From: Hahellaceae bacterium
Lineage (GTDB): Bacteria > Pseudomonadota > Gammaproteobacteria > Pseudomonadales > Oleiphilaceae
Length of the DNA stretch: 64,000 nt
Assembly (NCBI GenBank): GCA_024234575.1
Contig: JACKOB010000004.1
Coordinates: 372,001 to 436,000, forward strand
Reading direction: 5' to 3'
Positions 56,620-64,000 of the stretch are shown piece after piece. Every line of letters starts with the position of its first letter. The stretch's first letter is position 1. The notes under the pieces are model-generated. The model did no database searches. It was not told the DNA's origin and saw nothing but the letters and a program-made list of their open reading frames with translations. A program made the position numbers and the translations under genes.

Positions 56620-58869
56620 TTGATTAAAAAAGCTGCTTTCCCGCGACGACTGATTTTTATCTTTGCTGCACTAAGTTTGTCTCTGTCCGCATTTGCTGTG
56701 GAGCTTGCCAACGAGGGCTATGTTGGCGCTGAAGTTTGCCGGGGTTGCCACATAAAACAGTACAGCGACTGGCAAGGGTCGCACCACGACAAAGCCATGC
56801 AAGAAGCGAACGATAAAACGGTCCTGGGTGACTTTGCCGACACCAGCCTGTCGCATTTTGGGGTAACAAGTTTTTTCTTCAAAGCCGATGGTAAGTACTT
56901 CGTTAAAACAGAGGGGGAGACCGGAGCGCTGGAAACTTTCGAGATCAAGTATACGTTTGGCGTATATCCATTACAGCAGTATTTGATTGAGTTTCCCGGA
57001 GGTCGAATGCAGGCGCTCAGTGTAGCCTGGGATGCCAGGCCGCACTCGGATGGCGGCCAACGCTGGTTTCATCTGTACCCGGATGAAAAAATAGCGGCAG
57101 ATGATGAGTTGCATTGGACCAGGCTCAGTCAGAACTGGAACAATATGTGCGCTGATTGTCACTCGACGAATCTGCAAAAGAACTACAACGCCAGCACAAA
57201 AACGTTTGCCAGTACCTGGTCGGAAATCAATGTTTCCTGCGAGGCTTGCCATGGACCCGGAGCAGGACATCTTAACTGGGTCAACAAAGCCGCTGGTTGG
57301 GAAGCGCATAGCGAAAACGCAGGTTTGGTGATTTCATTGGATGACCGCAAACATAGCAAATGGTCATTGGATGCGGCGACAGGAAAAGTTCAACGCAGCG
57401 GCACAGCCAGTGCAAACAAAGAGATCGATATGTGTGCTCGGTGTCATTCAAGACGCAGCGCGATCAGCAAACAGTATATCCATGGCGAGCCGCTGCTTGA
57501 CCATTATTTACCTAGTCTCTTAGAGTCGCCGTTATATCATCCTGATGGTCAAATAAATGATGAGGTGTACGTTTACGGCTCTTTTGTGCAGAGTAAAATG
57601 TTTCAGGCTGGCGTGACTTGCAGCGATTGCCATGAGCCTCATTCAATGTCTCTGCGCGCAGAAGGCAATGGCGTTTGTCTGCAGTGCCACCAGGCAAAAA
57701 AGTATGACGCTCCGTCGCATCACTTCCATGCGTCCGGATCAGCGGGAGCGAGTTGCGCAGAATGTCATATGCCACCCAAAAACTATATGGTCGTCGATCC
57801 TCGTCATGACCATAGTATTCGTATTCCCCGGCCAGATTTGACGGAAAAAATCGGCACGCCTAATGCGTGTAACAATTGCCATCAGGATAAATCTGCCGTG
57901 TGGGCCTCTTCGGCTCTATCAAAGTGGCTGGGCAAACAACCTGCAGGCTTTCAGAATTATGCGGAAGTATTGCAGGCAGGCCGCAAACAAAGTGCTGGGG
58001 CAGGTAAAACACTGGCTGATTTTATTCGTCTTACAGACACTGCCAACATAGCTAAAGCCACCGCGCTGACAGAGATTGGCCCTTACTTGAATGCGAGTTC
58101 GATTGATGTTGTTGCCGCAGGGTTGCAGGCGGACGACCCTGCAGTTCGCGTAGCGTCCGTGCAGGCATTAGCGCTTGTACCGCTTAATTATAGTGCGCAG
58201 TTTATTTTTCCAATGCTGACTGACCCTATTCGTGCAGTGCGTATTGAATCGGCTCGGGTGTTGTCTCCCATACCGCCGGGCCAACTGCCGGCGACGCAGC
58301 AGAAGGTGCTGGATGATGCGATGCAAGCGTTCGTTGTTTCGCAACTGGCCAATGCCGAGCGCCCGGAAGCACAAACCAATCTTGGTAACTTTTATACGGC
58401 GCGCGGACAAATTATAGAAGCTGAGGCTGCTTATAAAACTGCAATTGAGCTTAGCCCAGTTTATATACCCGCCTATATTAATCTGGCGGACTTCTACCGT
58501 GCTTTGGCTAGGGAAAAGGAATCAGAAGCAATCTTGCGACAGGCTATCGTTGTTGTGCCCAACAGTGCGGCGGCACATCATGCGCTAGGATTATTACTGG
58601 TAAGAAAATCCAAGCTGGACTCTGCGTTAACGCATCTAAAGTTTGCAGCTGAAAATGCCGTGGATGACCCGCAATTTATCTATGTTTACGCTGTCGCGTT
58701 AAACTCAACTGGGCAGACGAAACAAGCCATTCTGATATTACAAGGGGCCCATAATAGATTTTCGGGCAACGTGGATATTCTGGCAGCTTTAGCGGCCTTT
58801 AACCGAGATGAGGGAAACCTTAGTGGCGCGCAAATGTATGCGGAGAAATTAAGAAAGTTACAAGAGTGA
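56620..58869 (+). CDS. Octaheme c-type cytochrome with TPR repeats
   Basis: 749 residues with a signal peptide (about 1-26, FAALSLSLSAFAV) and eight CxxCH heme sites: CRGCH, CADCH, CEACH, CARCH, CSDCH, CLQCH, CAECH and CNNCH, all in the first 440 residues. The rest has HEAT-like (DDPAVRVASVQAL) and TPR repeats (LGNFYTARGQIIEAEAAYK, LALAREKE-type helices). It is like the multiheme cytochrome c / TPR fusion family that includes hydroxylamine-oxidase- and cytochrome c554-related proteins, but no enzyme-specific residue is recognised. It starts with TTG and a weak ribosome-binding site. Located after acr3; no co-function is proven. Confidence 0.85.
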   Translation: MIKKAAFPRRLIFIFAALSLSLSAFAVELANEGYVGAEVCRGCHIKQYSDWQGSHHDKAMQEANDKTVLGDFADTSLSHFGVTSFFFKADGKYFVKTEGETGALETFEIKYTFGVYPLQQYLIEFPGGRMQALSVAWDARPHSDGGQRWFHLYPDEKIAADDELHWTRLSQNWNNMCADCHSTNLQKNYNASTKTFASTWSEINVSCEACHGPGAGHLNWVNKAAGWEAHSENAGLVISLDDRKHSKWSLDAATGKVQRSGTASANKEIDMCARCHSRRSAISKQYIHGEPLLDHYLPSLLESPLYHPDGQINDEVYVYGSFVQSKMFQAGVTCSDCHEPHSMSLRAEGNGVCLQCHQAKKYDAPSHHFHASGSAGASCAECHMPPKNYMVVDPRHDHSIRIPRPDLTEKIGTPNACNNCHQDKSAVWASSALSKWLGKQPAGFQNYAEVLQAGRKQSAGAGKTLADFIRLTDTANIAKATALTEIGPYLNASSIDVVAAGLQADDPAVRVASVQALALVPLNYSAQFIFPMLTDPIRAVRIESARVLSPIPPGQLPATQQKVLDDAMQAFVVSQLANAERPEAQTNLGNFYTARGQIIEAEAAYKTAIELSPVYIPAYINLADFYRALAREKESEAILRQAIVVVPNSAAAHHALGLLLVRKSKLDSALTHLKFAAENAVDDPQFIYVYAVALNSTGQTKQAILILQGAHNRFSGNVDILAALAAFNRDEGNLSGAQMYAEKLRKLQE

Positions 58870-58959
58870 TTTTACAGCGTGTTCGTCTTTGGTGACGGGC
58901 ACGCTTATTCAATTGAGTATCATCAAGCTATGAGTTTGATTTGCAGCTGAAAAAATATC

Positions 58960-58987
58960 CTTGAAAAAAAAATCATTGCCCCCACCT
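58960..58987 (+). promoter_or_regulatory. Sigma-32 heat-shock promoter of htpG
   Basis: CTTGAAA (58960-58966) and CCCCACCT (58980-58987), 13 bp apart, match the CTTGAAA / CCCCATnT consensus. It lies about 115 bp upstream of the htpG ATG. The leader also has a small hairpin around 59048-59066. Confidence 0.75.
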
Positions 58988-59101
58988 TGATAGACAACGG
59001 CCACGTTGTGTCCAAAACGGATTCCAATAGTCATGTGATAAAACCCGTACGGTGATTTGCCGTGCAGGGCTGAGCTAATTCCAACAGGAGAAATAGTAAA
59101 T

Positions 59102-61018
59102 ATGTCAGTTGAAGCAAAAAAAGAAACGTTAGGGTTCCAGACTGAAGTAAAACAGCTTTTACATCTGATGATTCACTCTTTGTACAGTAACAAAGAGATT
59201 TTTATGCGGGAGCTGATTTCCAACGCCTCCGACGCGGAAGATAAGCTGCGTTTTGCGGCACTGGCTGATGACACTGTTTACGAAGGCGATTCTGATTTAA
59301 AAATTAAAATCGATTTTGATAAAGAGAAAGGCACGATAACTATTTCTGATAACGGCATTGGCATGACGCGCGATGAAGTTATCGAGAACCTGGGTACCAT
59401 CGCAAAATCCGGAACAGCAGATTTCCTTAAAAACTTAACCGGTGATCAGAAAAAAGACTCCAAGCTGATTGGCCAGTTTGGAGTTGGATTCTATTCTGGA
59501 TTTATCGTAGCCGATGAAGTTTCTGTTGTTACCCGTAAAGCTGGTGCGCCAACGTCCGAAGGTGTGCGTTGGGTGTCTAAGGGCGATGGCGAATTCACTA
59601 TCGAAACCCTTGAGAAAACTGACCGCGGTACAGCGATTACCTTGCATCTGAAAGCAGAGGATAAAGAGTTTGCTGACAGCTGGAGATTACGCAGCCTGAT
59701 CAAAAAATACTCTGATCATATTTCGTTCCCGGTTGTAATGAAGGCTGAGCCGATGCCAGCTGAAGAAGGCGAAGAAAAAGCCGAGCCAGCCGAACCAGAA
59801 TACGAAGCTGTTAACGAAGCAACTGCTTTGTGGACTGTGCCACGCAATGAATTGAAAGATGAAGATTACAAAGAGTTCTATAAGCATATTGCTCATGATT
59901 TCCAAGACCCGCTGTCCTGGTCACATAACAAGGTGGAAGGTAAGTTAGAGTACACCAGCTTGTTGTATGTACCGTCAAAACCCCCGTTTGATCTGTACAA
60001 TCGTGAAGCACCACGCGGCTTAAAGCTATACGTACAGCGTGTATTCATCATGGATGAAGCCGAGCAGTTCTTGCCATTGTACTTGCGCTTTATAAAAGGT
60101 GTGGTCGATTCAAACGATCTCTCGCTGAACGTTTCCCGCGAGATTTTACAGAACGACAAGAGCGTAGAAAGCATGCGCGGTGCATTGTCTAAGCGCGTAC
60201 TAGATATGCTTTCGAAGCTGTCGAAGAGCGAAGGTGATGACTACAGCAAGTTTTGGGCAAACTTTGGTCAGGTGTTAAAAGAAGGTCCGGCTGAAGATTA
60301 TGCCAACAAAGATAAGATTGCCAAGCTGTTCCGTTTTGCCACAACACATACTGGAAAGTCAGATCAAAACCAGTCGTTGGAAGACTACGTCTCACGCATG
60401 AAAGAGGGCCAGGACAAGATCTATTACATCACTGCCGAAAGCTATACCGCTGGTGCAAGCAGCCCACATATGGAAGTGTTCCGTAAGAAAGGCATCGAAG
60501 TTATCGTGATGTATGATCGCGTTGACGAGTGGTTAATGAGCCATCTGACCGAGTTCGACGGCAAGCAGTTCGTGAACGTTGCTAAAGGCGAGCTTGACCT
60601 TGGTAAGGTTGAAGATGAAGCAGACAAGAAAGAAGTAGAAGAAGCCAGCAAAAAATACGAGAGCCTGTTGAAGCAATTGAAAGAATTGCTTTCCGAGAAG
60701 GTTGAAGATGTGCGTATTACTAATCGCTTGACGGATTCTCCGGCTTGTTTGGTGGTTGGCCAGTTCGATATGGGCATTCAAATGCGCCAGATTATGGAAG
60801 CTGCTGGACAAAAACTGCCAGATGCGAAGCCAACTTTTGAGCTTAATCCATCACACCCGCTGGTGCAGCGCTTGAATGACGAGCAAAATGATGAGCGTTT
60901 CAACGATCTGGCTTTGGTGCTGTTCGACCAGGCAAGTCTGGCTGGCGGTGAGCACCTGAAAGATCCAGGAAGTTATGTCAGCCGTTTGAATAAACTGTTG
61001 CTGGAATTAACAAAATAA
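59102..61018 (+). CDS. htpG: Molecular chaperone HtpG (bacterial Hsp90)
   Basis: 638 residues. The N-terminal ATPase has [29 protein letters not shown] and [11 protein letters not shown]. The middle domain contains the catalytic Arg region in [14 protein letters not shown]. The C-terminal dimerisation domain follows. An Ala of the usual NASDAADKL is Glu here. The ATG at 59102 has AGGAGA upstream; a start at 59057 lacks support. Transcribed from a heat-shock promoter and ended by a strong terminator. Confidence 0.97.
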   Translation: MSVEAKKETLGFQTEVKQLLHLMIHSLYSNKEIFMRELISNASDAEDKLRFAALADDTVYEGDSDLKIKIDFDKEKGTITISDNGIGMTRDEVIENLGTIAKSGTADFLKNLTGDQKKDSKLIGQFGVGFYSGFIVADEVSVVTRKAGAPTSEGVRWVSKGDGEFTIETLEKTDRGTAITLHLKAEDKEFADSWRLRSLIKKYSDHISFPVVMKAEPMPAEEGEEKAEPAEPEYEAVNEATALWTVPRNELKDEDYKEFYKHIAHDFQDPLSWSHNKVEGKLEYTSLLYVPSKPPFDLYNREAPRGLKLYVQRVFIMDEAEQFLPLYLRFIKGVVDSNDLSLNVSREILQNDKSVESMRGALSKRVLDMLSKLSKSEGDDYSKFWANFGQVLKEGPAEDYANKDKIAKLFRFATTHTGKSDQNQSLEDYVSRMKEGQDKIYYITAESYTAGASSPHMEVFRKKGIEVIVMYDRVDEWLMSHLTEFDGKQFVNVAKGELDLGKVEDEADKKEVEEASKKYESLLKQLKELLSEKVEDVRITNRLTDSPACLVVGQFDMGIQMRQIMEAAGQKLPDAKPTFELNPSHPLVQRLNDEQNDERFNDLALVLFDQASLAGGEHLKDPGSYVSRLNKLLLELTK

Positions 61019-61050
61019 AGCAAAGCCAAGGTTAGCAATGCAACGTAAAA

Positions 61051-61078
61051 GAAGCCCCTCGCGGGCTTCTTTTTTTTA
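61051..61078 (+). terminator. Intrinsic terminator of htpG
   Basis: GAAGCCC pairs with GGGCTTC around a 5-base loop, followed by an eight-T tract. Confidence 0.92.
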
Positions 61079-61249
61079 GCCCCAATGAGGTCGTTATGGA
61101 TATTATTTGATCAATAGAAGTTGCTTTAAGTAATTGCCATTCCAACACGACACCTTTATTGCGAAAAACGATACAAGCCTTTTACTGACAGTCGACACCT
61201 GAGATAATCACACGACTTGTGGCTCGATAACTATAAAGAAATCCTATCC

Positions 61250-62677
61250 ATGTTTTTTACACAAGACAGACCTCATTTTTTCAGACCGTTAACCAGTAAA
61301 TATCGGGAAATTATTGTCGAGTGTTTACGCCTGCTCTATCTGCGAATGTTCAGCAGCATGGCAGATTATGGTCACGCTCTGAAGCGCGAGCAGATGCTCG
61401 AAATATTATTAGAGGCACTCACCCGTGCACCAGAGCTTGAAGCCTTAGAGCCGACAGCTGAGGGGGAGGGCCGAATTAAAACAGATCGCGAACGCGGCAA
61501 CTGGATACTTAACCTATTAATAGAGCATGCGTGGCTTGAGGTGCAGGTCGATGATGTTGCCTTGCAGTCTAACTATCAATTTACGCGGCTGGGGAGACTG
61601 TTTACACAGCCATTTGTTGAATTAAGTGGCGGCTCGGTAAGAACCCGTCATAGGAACACCCGAAATACCAAAAACGCATTGCGCGCCTTTTTAAGTGATG
61701 GAGAAGTGCATGATTTACTGGATGCATACGAGTTTTCTGAACGAATCGTCAGTGACTTCACCGATATCATCACGGAGCTGGAAGACCGCAAACGGCAGTT
61801 AGTGCAAGAGGTCGAGGTTCAGGCGCTGATTCAACGGGCGAGTGACGAGTTTTTTGATTTTATGGATAAACGTTTTCAACCTGATTTATCCGTCAGGCTA
61901 TCGGCTGATTCGGTTGAACGTCATCGTGAAGATATTCATGGGTTAATCGAAAAAATACGTCATTGGCCGAAAGATAAAAAGGCAGAAAGTGAGCGCAAAT
62001 TGCGTCTGTTACTTCCTGATCAGGTGCGTGCTGGACAATCTTTACTCTGGATGATTCTCGATCACATTGATACGCGATTAACCAACGCTTGCGAAGTAAT
62101 GATCCCGGCATTGCGCTCGGCTCTACGAAACTTTACCCGCCGGGCCGATATTATTATTCGTCAGATGTCTTATCTGGCTAGCCAGAAACATAATGATGTT
62201 GTTCAGGTGTGTCAGGAGCTTAATCAGCTGCCAGAAGATATACAGCAAAGTCGCCTAAACCGGGCGGGGGATATTTTAGCCAATCTGCATCTCGGGTTAA
62301 TTGATCCGGCAGCCACTACCTTAAGAGAAGGGCGCGCGCATCGCCATGTTGAAACCGAAGTTATGGATGACATACACGTTGATGAAAGCGCCCGCCGGGA
62401 GTTATACGTGCAGCAGGCGCTTGATACAGCGTTCGTTATTAATGATGAAAATACTCGCCAGTATTTGATCAAAGCGTTGGGGAGCGGCAACAAAATTAAT
62501 ACCAAAGACTTGCCTATAGCGGTCGCAACAGACTTACTGGCCGCCTCACATGCCATAGAGTTGGGGGCTGTTTCAAACCTCTCCAGTGAGTTTTCATTTA
62601 GTGTCGAGCCACTACAGGAAAGGGTTGAAGGTGAGTATATGCAGTCTGATGGTTTTATTATCGAGCTAAAAACGTAA
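61250..62677 (+). CDS. mksF: MksF condensin subunit (kleisin; JetA-like)
   Basis: 475 residues; RPHFFRPLTSKYREIIVECL at the N-terminus, a winged-helix half with NYQFTRLGRLF, and a long helical region with a kleisin-like C-terminus. It is placed as the first gene of an mksF-mksE-mksB set, as in Pseudomonas, where MksBEF is an alternative condensin. The same protein is JetA in Wadjet plasmid-defence loci. The ATG at 61250 is preferred; TTG at 61217 adds eleven residues. It has no close ribosome-binding site, so the start is uncertain by a few codons. Confidence 0.85.
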   Translation: MFFTQDRPHFFRPLTSKYREIIVECLRLLYLRMFSSMADYGHALKREQMLEILLEALTRAPELEALEPTAEGEGRIKTDRERGNWILNLLIEHAWLEVQVDDVALQSNYQFTRLGRLFTQPFVELSGGSVRTRHRNTRNTKNALRAFLSDGEVHDLLDAYEFSERIVSDFTDIITELEDRKRQLVQEVEVQALIQRASDEFFDFMDKRFQPDLSVRLSADSVERHREDIHGLIEKIRHWPKDKKAESERKLRLLLPDQVRAGQSLLWMILDHIDTRLTNACEVMIPALRSALRNFTRRADIIIRQMSYLASQKHNDVVQVCQELNQLPEDIQQSRLNRAGDILANLHLGLIDPAATTLREGRAHRHVETEVMDDIHVDESARRELYVQQALDTAFVINDENTRQYLIKALGSGNKINTKDLPIAVATDLLAASHAIELGAVSNLSSEFSFSVEPLQERVEGEYMQSDGFIIELKT

Positions 62678-62770
62678 AAAGCCTTTGCTCTCGCAAATGT
62701 CTGCAGGGCATTTGGCCAATACAAAAATGATTGATATCTGTACCGCGTGTTACAGGGTTTAGGAACTTAG

Positions 62771-63472
62771 ATGATTGTCGCACAAGCATTAGAAAATGAA
62801 TTAACCCGAGAAGGGCTGAGTTTGGCCGAGTTTGGTGAGGTTGTCCTGCGTTTGCTCGATTTTACGATTATTTGTCGAGATGAAAGCCAGGTCGAGCAAG
62901 CGCTCTATGATCGATTTATACGTGTCGAAGCATTAATAAGAGACTATTTAAGCGTGATCGGTATTCGTTTGTCGCACGATCAACAGTTTCAGTACGTCAG
63001 AGCTTACCCGCCGGGGGCTGAAATACCGGGCGAGCAAGATGAAGTTGATCAACCTTTTAATAGTGGACTGCGGGCCAGACTATCCCAGCAGGAAGTCGCG
63101 GTTATTCTGGTGTTAAGAGCGCAATACGATAAGGCGCTACGGGAAGGAAAAATAGATGACAGCGGCTGCGTTACCATTGGTATGGAGGCCTTGGGCATCG
63201 CTATGAAAAACATGCTGCAAAGAGCCCTGCCAGAGATCGTTACCGACCGCCGGCAATTGTTTCGTCGTTTAAAGCAACTGCGCCTTATTATCCTTGCCCG
63301 TGAAGATGAATTGGATGCCTCGGATAACTGGCTGCGAATTAGGCCGCAAATAATGAGCTTTGTTAGTGATGCCGCATTGGCGGCGCTGCGTGGTGACGCC
63401 CAGGTGGACGTCGATGGCCAGCCAACAAGTGATTCGCTGCCAGACGAAAAGGAGCCGCGCTATGTTTCTTAA
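62771..63472 (+). CDS. mksE: MksE condensin subunit (KITE; JetB-like)
   Basis: 233 residues; [20 protein letters not shown] near the N-terminus, a winged-helix dimer region, and [19 protein letters not shown]. MksE binds MksF and regulates the SMC ATPase. AGGAAC precedes the ATG, with a 93-base gap after mksF that includes a 6-bp inverted repeat (62694-62714). Its stop overlaps the first codons of mksB. Confidence 0.85.
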   Translation: MIVAQALENELTREGLSLAEFGEVVLRLLDFTIICRDESQVEQALYDRFIRVEALIRDYLSVIGIRLSHDQQFQYVRAYPPGAEIPGEQDEVDQPFNSGLRARLSQQEVAVILVLRAQYDKALREGKIDDSGCVTIGMEALGIAMKNMLQRALPEIVTDRRQLFRRLKQLRLIILAREDELDASDNWLRIRPQIMSFVSDAALAALRGDAQVDVDGQPTSDSLPDEKEPRYVS

Positions 63473-64000
63473 GAAATGCATTTATATTAACTGGGGTAAT
63501 ATTCCAAACTCGGAGTTTGAGTTTGGACCGATTAACTTGTTGTCTGGTGGCAATGGTTCGGGTAAAACAACCGCGGCGGATGCCATCCAAACCATTATGA
63601 CCGCTGCCCATGACTACTTATTTACCTACAATCCTGGCCAGGATGAAACCACCCAAAGGGGAAGAGGTGGGAAGTTAGTCCGCACGCTCTCGTCCTATGC
63701 TTTAGGGTGTGATGATGGCAGCTACGCCCGGGTAAATACCAGCGATAGCTATATTGCTGCTTGTTTTCATCCAACAACGGGGGAAACCGCCTTACCTTTT
63801 ACGGCCATTATTTGCACAAGGGCACATCTGGATCGAGCGGGTGCGGTGCCCGTTGCCAGGCAAGATGAGTTGTTTTTTCTTATTTTGCCGCAAGCTGAAC
63901 TTTGCCTCACCGATCTGCAAAAAGAGACCCCCGAGAAACGTCGGCATGTTGTGCCATTAGAGATGATTGTTGGCCAACTTCGTAAAGATTATGAAGTCGA
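63462..64000 (+). CDS. mksB: MksB SMC-like ATPase (3' end outside the window)
   Basis: 179 complete codons visible, open to the window end. The frame begins [20 protein letters not shown] and has the P-loop [10 protein letters not shown] (about 28-37), followed by [13 protein letters not shown] and [15 protein letters not shown], typical of MksB/JetC N-terminal heads. The start overlaps the mksE stop by 11 bases and has AGGAG 7 bases upstream. The coiled coil, the C-terminal head and any mksG/jetD lie beyond the window. Confidence 0.9.
   Translation, partial: MFLKKCIYINWGNIPNSEFEFGPINLLSGGNGSGKTTAADAIQTIMTAAHDYLFTYNPGQDETTQRGRGGKLVRTLSSYALGCDDGSYARVNTSDSYIAACFHPTTGETALPFTAIICTRAHLDRAGAVPVARQDELFFLILPQAELCLTDLQKETPEKRRHVVPLEMIVGQLRKDYEV

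Noticed and set aside
56620..58869. Cytochrome c nitrite reductase (NrfA)
   Set aside because: All eight sites are CxxCH. The CxxCK site of classical NrfA is not seen, and the protein is longer, with TPR repeats.
1..64000. CRISPR array, insertion sequence, prophage or integron
   Set aside because: No regularly spaced repeats, transposase, integrase or phage genes are visible.
61250..64000. A proven Wadjet defence island
   Set aside because: The nuclease subunit jetD/mksG is not in the window and no other defence genes are adjacent, so only MksFEB is called.

Overview
The window looks like a stretch of core chromosome from a gammaproteobacterium of moderate GC content. Gene order repeatedly matches the Pseudomonas chromosome: motY-argG; gyrA-serC-pheA-hisC-tyrA/aroA-cmk-rpsA-ihfB-lapA-lapB-pyrF; an aspartate aminotransferase divergent from uvrB; pyrD-rmf-rlmKL; tesA divergent from a YbbA/YbbP-type ABC exporter; and mksF-mksE-mksB. 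Base composition is lower in GC than Pseudomonas, and gene content (VolA-like lipase, Tat-exported superoxide reductase, octaheme cytochrome) suits a marine or Cellvibrio-like relative. That placement is inference. I see no insertion sequence, prophage, integron or CRISPR array.

Layout. 1-6.6 kb: 3' part of motY, argG, a large surface lipase and a crotonase-family enzyme. 7-9.8 kb: class I fumarase, phhB and purU. 9.9-11.1 kb: a REC-REC-GGEEF response regulator. 11.4-25.1 kb: a long co-directional run from gyrA through the aromatic and histidine aminotransferase genes, cmk, rpsA, ihfB, lapAB and pyrF, interrupted by strong terminators after rpsA and ihfB. 25.1-38.2 kb: a section bounded by two identical tRNA-Asn genes, holding the aminotransferase, uvrB, a CDF metal exporter, a PilZ protein, a 669-bp gene-free region, pyrD, rmf, rlmKL, an outer-membrane barrel, a DEDD-exonuclease-like protein, apeB and tRNA-Pro. 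38.4-50.4 kb: uspE, two alpha/beta hydrolases, tesA, an ABC exporter, superoxide reductase, a glycosyltransferase-like protein, an M48 lipoprotein protease with TPRs and a DUF599 membrane protein. 50.5-58.9 kb: a tandem hot-dog protein, a REC-DUF3369-HD-GYP regulator with a GAF histidine kinase, a membrane zinc peptidase, an ACR3 arsenite exporter and an octaheme cytochrome with TPR repeats. 58.9-64 kb: htpG behind a heat-shock promoter, then mksF, mksE and the start of mksB.

Working together: serC/pheA/hisC/tyrA-aroA/cmk is the mixed-function aromatic supraoperon known from pseudomonads. lapA/lapB regulate LPS synthesis. The HD-GYP regulator and histidine kinase form a probable two-component c-di-GMP module. 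mksFEB is a bacterial condensin, related to the Wadjet plasmid-defence systems; it is cut by the window end, so the presence of the nuclease subunit mksG/jetD cannot be judged.

The most unusual non-coding signals are a nested palindrome carrying DnaA boxes near 30.7 kb and an eight-A run at the tyrA-aroA fusion joint. At that joint, loss of one base would create an ATGA stop/start overlap. Most of the window is ordinary housekeeping sequence, and I do not claim an entirely new system.
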